Below are positions 1-8,323 of a stretch of 40,155 nucleotides of DNA, piece after piece. Position 1 is the stretch's first letter; the number at the start of each line of letters is the position of its first letter. The stretch covers positions 1 to 40,155 of the forward strand of contig CAJOEM010000025.1 in the NCBI GenBank assembly GCA_905233725.1, read 5' to 3'. The notes below the pieces were generated by a model, which was not told the origin of the DNA, made no database searches, and saw nothing but the letters and a program-made list of their open reading frames with translations. A program made the position numbers and the translations under genes. The DNA is from an uncultured Synergistales bacterium. Lineage in GTDB: Bacteria > Synergistota > Synergistia > Synergistales > Aminobacteriaceae.

Positions 1-1
1 G

Positions 2-955
2 AATCAAACGTACAAGAATCTCGAAATCATTCTCGTTGACGACGGTTCACCGGATAATTGCCCGAAAATTTGCGACGAGTTCGCTGCGAAAGATTCCCGA
101 ATTCGCGTAATTCATCAGGAAAATCAGGGCGTGTCCGCAGCTCGTAATCACGGAATCGAAATTGCAACCGGAGAGTTTATTGGCTTCATTGACAGCGACG
201 ATTATATTGCTCCGGAATTTTACGAGACTTTGCTCTCACTCATTATCGAAAATGACGCTGACATGAGCATTTGTGAATGGGAATATTTTGACGAGAACGG
301 TGAAATAATTGTTAATCCCCGTAGAAAATATCTTGAAAGTGGAGTTTTCACCAGCAGAGAAGTTTTGGAAAAGCAGTTCCCCGTAGTCGTTTGGAGCAAT
401 CTCTACAAATCCGAAATATGCAGAACTATAAAATTTCCTGAAAATTACATCATGTCCGAAGATACATTTGTTGCACATCATTTAATTGATGCGTGTAAAA
501 AAATCGCGATTACGGATGAGAAACTTTACAAAAAAATACGACACAGCGACAGTGCATGCGGAGAAGTTGAGCTGTCATTCACTCCACAAAAAATGTATAA
601 CCAGATAGATGCCCGCTTTGAACGCTACGAATTTTTCAAACAAAAAAATATGACCCGCAAAGCTGACGAGTCATTAGTCGGTGAATATGCCGTTATTTTC
701 AGCAGAATACGGCGCAAATATTACTTGAAAAATTTCGCAATCATAAATCGCGCGTTAGTCAATATCATTCATGAAACGATCAGGCGCGAAAAATGGCGTT
801 CGATCAAAATATTCGCAATCGTGTTCCTGAAGATGATAAAGAAAATTTGTCGCATTCCGTCAAAAATTCTTGAATGGCTCAAGACTTCGTTTCAAAATCC
901 CGTGCATGTTCGCAATAGCTATTCCGTAATTCACAATCGGAACTCCGGCACGTGA
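2..955 (+). CDS. Family 2 glycosyltransferase (5' end outside window)
   Basis: The reading frame is open from the window edge, so the start lies upstream. It shows the GT-A nucleotide-sugar fold: ILVDDGSPDN near the edge, then QGVSAARNHG, and the metal-binding FIDSDD motif. This fits a family 2 glycosyltransferase that adds sugars to surface polysaccharide at the inner membrane; donor and acceptor cannot be told. The C-terminal part is basic and hydrophobic (for example IFAIVFLKMIKK) and could be membrane-associated. The last 96 nt lie antisense to the 3' end of hydF, which encodes a conserved part of HydF, so the C-terminal ~31 residues of this protein may be acquired by read-through after a rearrangement. 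No terminator is seen between the two genes. Confidence 0.85.
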   Translation, partial: NQTYKNLEIILVDDGSPDNCPKICDEFAAKDSRIRVIHQENQGVSAARNHGIEIATGEFIGFIDSDDYIAPEFYETLLSLIIENDADMSICEWEYFDENGEIIVNPRRKYLESGVFTSREVLEKQFPVVVWSNLYKSEICRTIKFPENYIMSEDTFVAHHLIDACKKIAITDEKLYKKIRHSDSACGEVELSFTPQKMYNQIDARFERYEFFKQKNMTRKADESLVGEYAVIFSRIRRKYYLKNFAIINRALVNIIHETIRREKWRSIKIFAIVFLKMIKKICRIPSKILEWLKTSFQNPVHVRNSYSVIHNRNSGT

Positions 956-2053
956 AGCTCGTTCAAGGCGTGTACGCATCTCCTGTTCGTTCAACATACA
1001 GCCGCCACAATGCACGATTAACGCATATTTTCTCAAGTCATTCTCGTCTGGAAAATCGCCGCCAGATGTAAACGCAAATTCCGGATTCGCTCCTGAGAAT
1101 TTACGAATCCATGACGGCATTTTCTCCGTGCCAATATCTCCGCACTGCCTGTGATGCGTGCAGCCCTCAGAAATTAACACACGATCACCGTCGCGCAATT
1201 TCTCAAGCTTCTTCGCACCGTTCACAAGCACTCGCAAATCGCCTTTGTAACGCGCAAATAATATCGAGAACGATGTCAGCAAAATATCTTCCGGAACTAT
1301 CTCAGAAACTTTCTCGAAAACTTGCGAATCCGTAATAACAAGCTTGGGCTTCACACTCAATAACCCGAAAATTTTCTCAAGCTCCGTATCCTGACATAAC
1401 AAACACGAACATCTCGCGTCAAGAATATCTCGAATCGTCTGTTGTTGCGGCAAAATCAATCGTCCCTTGGGGGCTGCTTTGTCAATCGGAATTACGAGAA
1501 TCACAAAATCTCCGGCACTCAGCAAATCCCGAACTAGAAATTTCTCCTGACCAGAATTTTTCGCAAGACTAGCCAGCCTGTCTTTCAAGAGATTCACGTT
1601 TGCTCCGGTCAAAGCACTCACGTAAATATTTCGCGAATCATTATCCGGAATTTTCGCCAACAGATCAGATTTATTGCGAGCGATTACGAATTTCAGATTG
1701 CGTTCTTCGAATGAGCGTATCAAATCCAGTTCCGTTTTCGTCAGATCATTTCGAGAATCCGTAACCAAAACTGCTACGTCACACATTCCCAAAACTTGCT
1801 TAGCTTTCTTGACGCGCAATTCTCCGAGTTCGCCCTCGTCATCAAGTCCGGGTGTATCGATTATGACAACTGGACCGAGTGGCAAAAGTTCCATAGCTTT
1901 TTTCACAGGATCTGTCGTTGTGCCTTTCACATCCGAAACTACAGCCAAGTCTTGACCCGTAACGGAATTTACGAGACTGGATTTCCCAGCATTTCTTAAT
2001 CCGAAGAACGCAATATTTACTCGCTCACCAGACGGTGTATCATTCAGGCTCAT
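860..2053 (-). CDS. hydF: [FeFe]-hydrogenase maturation GTPase HydF
   Basis: HydF is the scaffold on which the 2Fe subcluster of [FeFe] hydrogenase is assembled before transfer to the apo-enzyme. The 397-residue product has an N-terminal GTPase domain (GLRNAGKS at 18-25, DTPG at 66-69, NKSD at 127-130), a dimerisation region, and a C-terminal iron-sulfur site with CTH at 298-300 and HCGGC at 348-352, the family's CxH...HCxxC pattern. Length is normal for the family. It is the last gene of a minus-strand hydG-ankyrin-hydF operon, starting 2 nt after the ankyrin gene stop. Its 3' end overlaps the glycosyltransferase on the other strand by 96 nt, in the conserved VPIVNYGIAIA...LEPF tail. HydE is not in this window. 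Confidence 0.95.
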   Translation of the reverse strand: MSLNDTPSGERVNIAFFGLRNAGKSSLVNSVTGQDLAVVSDVKGTTTDPVKKAMELLPLGPVVIIDTPGLDDEGELGELRVKKAKQVLGMCDVAVLVTDSRNDLTKTELDLIRSFEERNLKFVIARNKSDLLAKIPDNDSRNIYVSALTGANVNLLKDRLASLAKNSGQEKFLVRDLLSAGDFVILVIPIDKAAPKGRLILPQQQTIRDILDARCSCLLCQDTELEKIFGLLSVKPKLVITDSQVFEKVSEIVPEDILLTSFSILFARYKGDLRVLVNGAKKLEKLRDGDRVLISEGCTHHRQCGDIGTEKMPSWIRKFSGANPEFAFTSGGDFPDENDLRKYALIVHCGGCMLNEQEMRTRLERASRAGVPIVNYGIAIANMHGILKRSLEPFKNF

Positions 2054-2055
2054 AG

Positions 2056-2880
2056 CTATTTACTCAGCATCGAGAATATCACGATTAATACAACACCAGC
2101 GATCAAGATTGGCAAAGTTTTTCTCAGGAACAATTTTCTGCGAGCGTCTTTTAACAAATCAATCATCTCTTGACCTTTGTGTTTCTCACGAACGTACCAT
2201 TTCGCAATATCAAGAGCCGTGCTGCCCTGATTGTCTTTTATATTAATATCCGCGCCGCAGTCTATCAAAGCTTTCAGAGCATCAAGCGAATTTTTACTCG
2301 CTGCAATCGTCAACGCTGTGTTAAAACACGGATTTGCTGCAAGATCTATAGCTTCGTTGTCTGGATTAGGCGGATCGTTTCGTAAACTTGCATTTGCTCC
2401 ATGCTTCATCAAGACCCGGACAGCATCAGCAGAATTTTTTGCGGCAGCGTGCATTAACGCGCTCCAGTTGTGCATCGTGTCTTTAACATCAATTTGAGCG
2501 CCATTATCCAGCAATAATTTCACAGCATCAGCAGAATTTGCCTCGGCAGCAATCATCAGGGCCGTTCGGTCATAGCCCGCAGTTCTGTTCACATCCGCGC
2601 CTTTCTCGATGAATAATTTCGCAGCTTCAACGTAATTATTCTCGACAGCGTGATCAAGTGCGTTATAAGCCCAATCGTCCTCAGCGTTAATATCTGCTCC
2701 CTCGTCCAACAAAGTCTGTATGATCTCGATCGGAGCCTGAATTTTCACCGCTACCATCAGTGCTGTGAATCCGTCTTTGTCCTTCTCATTGATGTTAATA
2801 TTCGCTTCTGCACGCTTATTCAAAACATCTTCCATTTGACCTTCTGAATAAACTGCGTCCTCTGCAACGTTATCTGCCAT
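2056..2880 (-). CDS. Tail-anchored ankyrin-repeat protein
   Basis: The 274-residue protein consists of about five to six ankyrin repeats (signatures such as DGFTALMVAV, RTALMIAAEANSADAVKLLLDNGA, SALMHAAAKNSADAVRVLMKHGA given here in part) covering roughly residues 30-245. A short basic stretch (RRKLFLRK) and one C-terminal membrane helix (TLPILIAGVVLIVIFSMLSK) follow. There is no signal peptide, so the repeats should face the cytoplasm, anchored by the tail. A GGAGG ribosome site lies 12 nt upstream of the ATG. It sits between hydG and hydF with 26-nt and 2-nt gaps, so it is very likely co-transcribed with them. Ankyrin repeats bind proteins; the partner cannot be read from sequence. A role in hydrogenase maturation is only suggested by position. 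Confidence 0.85.
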   Translation of the reverse strand: MADNVAEDAVYSEGQMEDVLNKRAEANININEKDKDGFTALMVAVKIQAPIEIIQTLLDEGADINAEDDWAYNALDHAVENNYVEAAKLFIEKGADVNRTAGYDRTALMIAAEANSADAVKLLLDNGAQIDVKDTMHNWSALMHAAAKNSADAVRVLMKHGANASLRNDPPNPDNEAIDLAANPCFNTALTIAASKNSLDALKALIDCGADINIKDNQGSTALDIAKWYVREKHKGQEMIDLLKDARRKLFLRKTLPILIAGVVLIVIFSMLSK

Positions 2881-2906
2881 TTGAAAAATATTCCTCCGTT
2901 AAAATT

Positions 2907-4352
2907 CTAAAACCTGAAATCGCGTTTACCTTCGTGTTTCATCGCTTCTATATTATCACTTGCAATTTTCCTGACGTTTTCGTTCGGGATATTTTGCAAT
3001 TCTCGTGCAATCATTTCGTAGCCGATTCGCTTAGTTTCCGGTGAAGCGTAATCCTCGAGATATTCTGTCAAAGTCATCAGCGCGTTCGGGTGACAGCAAT
3101 TCAGAATTTGCCCGCTCTTGCACAAGCTCATGAATCTGTCGCCAGTTCTGCCAGCTCTGTAACACGCCGTACAAAATGACGGAATATGTCCGTTTTTCAT
3201 CAGCCATTGCACAACTTCGTCAAGCGTTCTCTGATCCGAAACGTCGAATTGTTCCGTGTCATGCGGTCTGATCTCTTCTGTGTAGCCTCCGACTGAAGTT
3301 CTCGAACCGCCGCTGATTTGAGAAATTCCCACCTGCAACATTTTCGCTCTGACTTTCTCATTCTCGCGCGTAGAAATTATCATTCCGGTGTACGGCACGG
3401 CAAGTCTGATACACGCAGCGATTTTCGTGAAGACTTCATCTGGGATCGCATTATTGAAATCGTCCGGATTAATATCATCGGCTGGTTTTACTCTTGGGAC
3501 GCTGATTGTGTGAGGTCCGACACCGTGAACTGCTTCCAGATGTTCCGCGTGCATTAACAAGCCTGCAAATTCGTATTTGTAACCCTCAAGCCCGAATAAA
3601 ACTCCCAAGCCAACGTCATCAATTCCGCCGTCCATTGCGCGATCCATTGCTTCGGTGTGATAATTATAATCGTGTTTTGGACCGGTTGGGTGCAATTCGA
3701 GATAACTTTTCTTGTTGTACGTTTCCTGAAACAGAATATACGTGCCGATGCCAGCGTCTTTGAGTTTGCGATAATTTTCGACGGTTGTTGCTGCAATATT
3801 CACGTTCACGCGCCGAATGTCGCCGTTCTTGTGATGCACGCTGTAAATAGTCTTTATGCACTCAAGAATATACTCGATCGGATTCATGACAGGATCTTCG
3901 CCGGATTCAATCGCGAGACGTTTGTGCCCCATGTTCTGAAGCGCGATAACTTCCGCACGAACTTCATCCTGAGTTAATTTTTTTCGCGGAATTGTCTTGT
4001 TCTTTGTGTGATACGGACAGTACAGACAGCCGTTTATGCAATAATTCGACAGGTACAACGGCGCAAACAAAACGATTCGATTGCCGTAAAATGCGAGTTT
4101 GATTTCTTCGGCAACATCGTACATTTTCTGGATCTTATCTGGATCTTCGCAAGCTAACAGCACGGACGCTTCACGGTGAGTTAATCCCGAACATCTGCAA
4201 CCGTTACCAGATTTTTTTGGACGCGCCTTCTCCAGCAACGAGTCTATCAACGCGTAATCATTCTTGTGAGCTTCGGCGTAAATCAGCGTATCCAGAATTT
4301 CGTTGTGATCAATAAATTCGTCTGCATTGAGTGACGCAGGATTATATGACAT
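2907..4352 (-). CDS. hydG: [FeFe]-hydrogenase maturase HydG (radical SAM tyrosine lyase)
   Basis: HydG cleaves tyrosine by radical SAM chemistry to make the CO and cyanide ligands of the hydrogenase active site. In the 481-residue product the radical-SAM cysteines are C105, C109 and C112 (YCINGCLYC, the CX3CX2C form used by HydG/ThiH). The C-terminal auxiliary cluster motif of HydG is present (CTACYRAGRTGDRF...CC), which separates it from ThiH. I chose the ATG at 4352 rather than an in-frame start at 4388 because an AGGGAGGG ribosome site lies 7 nt upstream of it and the protein then starts MSYNPAS. An extra CRC pair near residues 52-54 precedes the core. It heads the hydG-ankyrin-hydF operon; an extended -10 element lies upstream near 4443-4451. 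Confidence 0.95.
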   Translation of the reverse strand: MSYNPASLNADEFIDHNEILDTLIYAEAHKNDYALIDSLLEKARPKKSGNGCRCSGLTHREASVLLACEDPDKIQKMYDVAEEIKLAFYGNRIVLFAPLYLSNYCINGCLYCPYHTKNKTIPRKKLTQDEVRAEVIALQNMGHKRLAIESGEDPVMNPIEYILECIKTIYSVHHKNGDIRRVNVNIAATTVENYRKLKDAGIGTYILFQETYNKKSYLELHPTGPKHDYNYHTEAMDRAMDGGIDDVGLGVLFGLEGYKYEFAGLLMHAEHLEAVHGVGPHTISVPRVKPADDINPDDFNNAIPDEVFTKIAACIRLAVPYTGMIISTRENEKVRAKMLQVGISQISGGSRTSVGGYTEEIRPHDTEQFDVSDQRTLDEVVQWLMKNGHIPSFCTACYRAGRTGDRFMSLCKSGQILNCCHPNALMTLTEYLEDYASPETKRIGYEMIARELQNIPNENVRKIASDNIEAMKHEGKRDFRF

Positions 4353-4442
4353 AATTTTACCCTCCCTCTTTAGGGTCAGAGATCGCAAGAGTTTGCAAAA
4401 AATAATTCTTCCCCTTCAGAATTGCTATATAATTTTATCGTG

Positions 4443-4451
4443 ATTATAACA
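4443..4451 (-). promoter_or_regulatory. Possible extended -10 promoter for hydG operon
   Basis: Read on the minus strand this is TGTTATAAT, an extended -10 element (TGn followed by TATAAT), about 90 nt upstream of the hydG ATG. No convincing -35 hexamer is seen, which extended -10 promoters can lack. A weak AATTCT/AGAATT hairpin followed by T residues lies between it and hydG and could instead be the hicB terminator. Confidence 0.35.
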
Positions 4452-4456
4452 CTTAA

Positions 4457-4708
4457 TTAAGCTTCCAGTTCGATTTCGCGAAAAATCTTTCCCCTCGCAG
4501 TCAAGCCCGATCTGAAAATGTCATCATCGTCATCTTCAATAGCTTTGTTCAGGTAAAACGGGATCAAGTCCATAATATTTTCCTGAGCTTCTTCGACAGT
4601 GTGACCTTCCGAAAAACATTCAGAAAGTTCGGGACATAACACCGTGTAACTACCGTTATCTTGTGGCAAAAACACGAGCGATAGATTATACTTTTGTTTT
4701 TCACGCAT
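4457..4708 (-). CDS. HicB-like antitoxin domain protein
   Basis: The 83-residue protein has the HicB N-terminal fold signature: YTVLCPELSECFSEGHTVEEA followed by a helix (NIMDLIPFYL). HicB proteins neutralise the HicA mRNA interferase and often repress their own operon. This one is short and has no clear DNA-binding helix-turn-helix or Arc domain after the core; it ends with an acidic stretch (EDDDDD) and KIFREIELEA. The gene order fits hicA-hicB, but the upstream hicA is only a remnant (see 4714-4842), so this may be an orphan antitoxin. A plain HicB-like orphan without a toxin is equally common. Confidence 0.7.
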   Translation of the reverse strand: MREKQKYNLSLVFLPQDNGSYTVLCPELSECFSEGHTVEEAQENIMDLIPFYLNKAIEDDDDDIFRSGLTARGKIFREIELEA

Positions 4709-4713
4709 GACTA

Positions 4714-4842
4714 TTATTTTCCTTCCTTCCAGTTTTTAGCATCTTTACTAGTAAGACCTGCCAATTTCAAAATTTTTGCAGCAGTTCCCTTTGCGAGATC
4801 GCGTGAATATAAATCCCAGTTCCAAAACCCCCTTCTCTCATT
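4714..4842 (-). pseudogene. 3' remnant of a hicA-like toxin gene
   Basis: Upstream of the hicB-like gene, an open minus-strand frame of about 42 codons ends with TAA 5 nt before the hicB ATG. It translates to a tail containing DLYSRDLAKGTAAKILKLAGL, close to the usual HicA ending (KGTLRxILxQAGL). It is bounded upstream by an in-frame TGA and has no start codon, and the double-stranded-RNA-binding N-terminal half with the catalytic histidine is missing. This suggests the toxin has been lost by 5' deletion, possibly when hemC and its upstream region were joined here. Confidence 0.45.
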
Positions 4843-4898
4843 TCACATATTATAATTGCAAACAGATTTTATTACGACAAGAGGTGCTTTGGAATATC

Positions 4899-5768
4899 TT
4901 GGAAATTATAATCGGCACTCGAAACAGTCCTTTGGCAATCGCTCAGGCTGAGATAATCAAGCGGGCAATCGCTCGGAAATATGATTTTGCGATTCAAATT
5001 ATAACGTTCAAAACGCAAGGCGACAGAAATTTGCAAGCGTTCGGGAATTTCGCAAACGTGAAGGGATTATTCACACTCGAACTCGAAAAAGCGCTGTTAA
5101 ATCACGAAATCGATCTAGCAGTCCACAGCTTGAAAGATATGTCAGCGAATCAGAATCCGGCTCTGGAAATTCTGGCTTACTCAAAACGCGAAGACCCCAG
5201 AGACGCTCTAATCCTGAAGCATGAACACGAAAAAATTCTCACGATTGGCTCGTCATCATTGCGGCGAAAATTACAGCTCAGGAAAATTTTCCCACATTCG
5301 CAACTCGTAAATTTACGCGGAAATATTCACACACGAATCCGAAAATTACACGAGCAGGATTTATCCGGAATCGTCTTGGCTGCAGCTGGTCTGAAGCGCA
5401 TGAATCTCGAACACATCATAGCAAGATTCTTCACGATTGACGAGATAATGCCGGCTCCGGGTCAGGGAATATTGGCGTGTCAGGGTCGTCGTGGCGAAAA
5501 TTATTTCTACATGGACGCGGTAAATGATCCAGAATCAGAAGCTTGTGCAATAGCCGAACGCAGTTTCTCAGAATTTCTCGGGGCAGGCTGTAATGTTCCG
5601 GTCGGAGCAAATGCTGCGATTCATGACGGAAAAATATTTCTGGCGGGGCTGTATATTGACGAAAAATCCGGAATTTCTTATCGCGAAAATATCTCAGGGG
5701 AAATTTCACAGGCAAAATCTCTCGGGAAAATCTTAGCTGAACAGGTGATAGCAAAATGCAGAATGTAA
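4899..5768 (+). CDS. hemC: Porphobilinogen deaminase (hydroxymethylbilane synthase)
   Basis: HemC joins four porphobilinogen units into hydroxymethylbilane in the cytoplasm. Visible marks are IIIGTRNSPLAIAQAE at the N terminus, AVHSLKDM with the catalytic aspartate, RREDPRDA-like KREDPRDAL, and LGAGCNVPVGA, whose cysteine (about residue 231) carries the dipyrromethane cofactor. I place the start at the TTG at 4899 because it begins exactly where the conserved domain begins (LEIIIGTR) and gives 289 residues; a GTG at 4884 is an alternative. A start at 4776 would add 41 residues unlike the family and overlap the hicA remnant. The last 13 nt overlap cobA-hemD, indicating translational coupling. 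Confidence 0.93.
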   Translation: MEIIIGTRNSPLAIAQAEIIKRAIARKYDFAIQIITFKTQGDRNLQAFGNFANVKGLFTLELEKALLNHEIDLAVHSLKDMSANQNPALEILAYSKREDPRDALILKHEHEKILTIGSSSLRRKLQLRKIFPHSQLVNLRGNIHTRIRKLHEQDLSGIVLAAAGLKRMNLEHIIARFFTIDEIMPAPGQGILACQGRRGENYFYMDAVNDPESEACAIAERSFSEFLGAGCNVPVGANAAIHDGKIFLAGLYIDEKSGISYRENISGEISQAKSLGKILAEQVIAKCRM

Positions 5769-7180
5769 ACGTGTGGCTTGTCGGAGCTGGTGCTGGTGAT
5801 GTCGGTTTATTGACGTTGCGAGCTTTGGAAGTTCTAAAAAATTCGGACGTTGTGATTTATGACAGGTTAGTCGGCGATTCAGTCTTGTCGTTAATTCCAG
5901 AACATGCGAAGAAAATTAACGTTGGAAAAATCCCGGGCAAAAATATTTTCACGCAGCAGGCTATTCAGGACTTGATAATTTCTCACGCAATGAAAAATTT
6001 GAACGTCGTCAGGCTAAAAGGCGGCGATCCGTTTTTGTTTGGTCGAGGTGCTGAAGAGGCTCAAGCTTTGATTGAATCCGGCGTAAAATTCGAAATTGTC
6101 CCGGGAGTCAGTTCGGCGTTGGCAGTTCCGGCATACGCAGGCATTCCGCTGACACATCGCGATTTATGTTCGGGCGTGAATATCATGACGGCTCACAGAC
6201 AAGCTAATCCCGAAAAATTCCGTGAGACACTCGTGTACTTGATGGGAGTTTCTGAGTCTGAGAATCTCTCGGCTGGATTAATCGCGTCCGGTCTCGAAAA
6301 AAATACTCCGTGCGCAATTATTTCTAACGGTACGACATCGCGCGAAAAAATCCTGAGATCAACTCTCGAAAAATTCCCGGCTGAAATTCGTGATGCGAAA
6401 ATAACTCCGCCGGCTGTGATCGTAATCGGCGAAGTTGCGAATTTGAATCTGGATTGGCGAAAAAATTTCCCGTTACGCAATCTCAAAATAGCTCTGACTC
6501 GCCCAATCGAACGTTCTGAGAATTTGTCACGAATGCTGCGAAATTCCGGTGCAGAAGTTGTCTTGCTGCCTTGCATAAAAACCGAAATTATTCAAGATTC
6601 GCTGACTGGGAAAAATATTTCGGGTTATGATTGGCTGGCTTTCACGAGCGTTACTGGTGTCGAAGCGTTTTTTGAATTGCTGCGTGTGAATAATCGCGAT
6701 GTTCGGGAAATCGGCTGTGCGAAAATTGCTGCAATCGGTGAGGCTACAGCACTTGCTCTAAAAAATCACGGTCTAAAAGTTGAGCTTGTTCCGGAAATTT
6801 ACGACGGGGAGAATTTGGCGTATGAACTCGTAAAAATCTCGGGAAAAATCTTGTTTCTCAGAGCTGAGAATGCGTCACGGGAAATTCAGGAAATATTCGC
6901 GTCACATGAGAAAGTTTACACAGAAATTTGCACGTACAGAACAAATTACGTAAAATCAGCCTGTATTCCTGAAAGTTTGGATATTATTATTTTCACGAGT
7001 GCTTCAACGGTACGAGGCTTTGCAGGATTGACGCAGCGATTTCGAGATGTGCGTGTTGTGTGTATCGGCAAGCAGACTGCCAGAGAAGCTGAGAATTTCG
7101 GTTTCAAAAATATTTCTATTGCAAAACGTGCGACTGAATCAGAAATTTTTGAGACGGTCATGCGTTCGCAGAATATATAA
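5756..7180 (+). CDS. cobA-hemD: Uroporphyrinogen-III C-methyltransferase / uroporphyrinogen-III synthase fusion
   Basis: The N-terminal half (about 1-240) is a SAM-dependent methyltransferase that turns uroporphyrinogen III into precorrin-2: VWLVGAGAGDVGLLTLRA, VIYDRLV, RLKGGDPFLFGRG, EIVPGVSSALAVPAYAGIPLTHR (given in part). The C-terminal half (about 250-474) is a HemD-type synthase that closes and inverts ring D of hydroxymethylbilane: it starts with LKIALTRP, has LAFTSVTGVEAFFE and IIFTSASTVRGF. With hemC just upstream, the pair runs from porphobilinogen to precorrin-2, the entry to cobalamin and siroheme. The fusion is common in Firmicutes and related anaerobes. The start ATG overlaps hemC by 13 nt. 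Confidence 0.94.
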   Translation: MQNVNVWLVGAGAGDVGLLTLRALEVLKNSDVVIYDRLVGDSVLSLIPEHAKKINVGKIPGKNIFTQQAIQDLIISHAMKNLNVVRLKGGDPFLFGRGAEEAQALIESGVKFEIVPGVSSALAVPAYAGIPLTHRDLCSGVNIMTAHRQANPEKFRETLVYLMGVSESENLSAGLIASGLEKNTPCAIISNGTTSREKILRSTLEKFPAEIRDAKITPPAVIVIGEVANLNLDWRKNFPLRNLKIALTRPIERSENLSRMLRNSGAEVVLLPCIKTEIIQDSLTGKNISGYDWLAFTSVTGVEAFFELLRVNNRDVREIGCAKIAAIGEATALALKNHGLKVELVPEIYDGENLAYELVKISGKILFLRAENASREIQEIFASHEKVYTEICTYRTNYVKSACIPESLDIIIFTSASTVRGFAGLTQRFRDVRVVCIGKQTAREAENFGFKNISIAKRATESEIFETVMRSQNI

Positions 7181-7198
7181 TCTAAGGAGTTGTGTTAC

Positions 7199-8161
7199 AT
7201 GCGTAGGTTTTTGTTATTATCATTGGCGTTATTATTAACAGGTTCGATTGCTTTTGCTCAGGAAAAATTCGAGAGCAGAGTTATCGACGTTGACTTGCGT
7301 ACGAATCAAGTTACGTTCTGGGAAAATATCCCGTTTGCTGAGGGAGTTGCGATGGGAAGTCTGCGTTATACGCTTGAGATGGACATTTTGCAGCCGGATA
7401 GCAAAGAGCCGTTGCCGTTAATCGTGTTCGTGACCGGTGGCGGATTTATCATGGCTCCGAAAAATAACTGGCTTCAGCAGCGTATGAAACTCGCAGAAAA
7501 TGGCTTCGTTGTCGCAAGCATTGAGTATCGTACTGCACCGTTGGCAAGATTTCCTCAGCCATTGGAAGACGTGAAAAGCGCGATTCGCTGGTTAAGGGCA
7601 CACGCTTCGAAGTTCAATATTGATCCTGAACGCGTTGGAGTTTTGGGAAACAGTGCTGGCGGTTATCTTTCGTCATTTGTGGGCTTAACGAACGGCATGA
7701 AAGAATTTGACAAGGGCGAGTATCTGGAATTTTCGAGCGATGTTTTATGTGCAGCGAATATTTTCGGGATTTCGGATTTGAGAAATATCGGCATGGATTA
7801 CGACGAAGAGAATCAAAAGGGACACGCCTCAGCAGGTGCGACGGAAGCTCTTTGGGCATTGGGTACGCCGACGTTTGGTGGCAAAGATGGCGGAGTTCTG
7901 GCTCACCCGGAAGAATCTGCAAAAGCCAGCCCGATTGAGTACGTGAGTGAAAAATCTGCTCCGATGTTGTTAATGCACGGCAATAATGACACGCTTGTTT
8001 CACCCGGACAGACGGATATATTATTCCAAGCGTTGAGAGCCAAGGGTGTTGAGGCTGAGCGTTACGTTGTGAATGGAGCCGCACACGGTGGAATTTACTG
8101 GGTGCAGGAGCCGGTCTTGAATATCATCGTCGAGTTCTTTAACAACTATCTCAAGAAATAA
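7199..8161 (+). CDS. Secreted alpha/beta-hydrolase (esterase/lipase, BD-FAE-like)
   Basis: An N-terminal signal peptide (MRRFLLLSLALLLTGSIAFA, cleavage before QEKF) precedes an alpha/beta-hydrolase domain. The oxyanion-hole segment is VTGGGF, the nucleophile elbow is GNSAGG, the acid is probably the Asp in HGNNDTLVSPGQ and the histidine is in NGAAHGG. This is the layout of carboxylesterases of the feruloyl/acetyl-xylan-esterase group (DLxxP start: DILQPDSKEPLPLIVFVTGG in part). It should work outside the inner membrane; substrate unknown. I chose the ATG at 7199 because AAGGAG lies 9 nt upstream; an in-frame TTG at 7190 overlaps that site. It follows cobA-hemD by 18 nt but has no link to tetrapyrroles, and ends at a strong terminator. 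Confidence 0.88.
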   Translation: MRRFLLLSLALLLTGSIAFAQEKFESRVIDVDLRTNQVTFWENIPFAEGVAMGSLRYTLEMDILQPDSKEPLPLIVFVTGGGFIMAPKNNWLQQRMKLAENGFVVASIEYRTAPLARFPQPLEDVKSAIRWLRAHASKFNIDPERVGVLGNSAGGYLSSFVGLTNGMKEFDKGEYLEFSSDVLCAANIFGISDLRNIGMDYDEENQKGHASAGATEALWALGTPTFGGKDGGVLAHPEESAKASPIEYVSEKSAPMLLMHGNNDTLVSPGQTDILFQALRAKGVEAERYVVNGAAHGGIYWVQEPVLNIIVEFFNNYLKK

Positions 8162-8182
8162 TTCAGAAATAATTCGCGAAAG

Positions 8183-8217
8183 ACAGTTCTCCGATTTGAT
8201 TGGGGGACTGTTTTTTT
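8183..8217 (+). terminator. Rho-independent terminator after the esterase gene
   Basis: A 10-bp stem (ACAGTTCTCC pairing with GGGGGACTGT, with G-T wobbles) and a short loop are followed by seven T residues, 22 nt after the esterase stop. It ends the hemC-cobA-esterase run and faces the flagellin gene. Confidence 0.8.
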
Positions 8218-8269
8218 GCAGCTATATTTACCGGCAACAAAGTTTGAGAAAAACGCTCCCATCGAATCA

Positions 8270-8301
8270 AAAATTCCCCCCGCGATTTTCACACAGAGGG
8301 A
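8270..8301 (-). terminator. Terminator for the flagellin gene
   Basis: Read on the minus strand, CCCTCTGTG pairs with CGCGGGGGG (with three G-T wobbles) around a TGAAAAT loop, and is followed by AATTTTTG. It lies 23-54 nt past the flagellin stop codon. Confidence 0.6.
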
Positions 8302-8323
8302 TTTATTCTGGAATTAATTATCT

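Noticed and set aside
4776-4898. Upstream extension of hemC
   Set aside because: The added residues do not resemble HemC and cover the hicA remnant; the conserved domain begins at the TTG at 4899.
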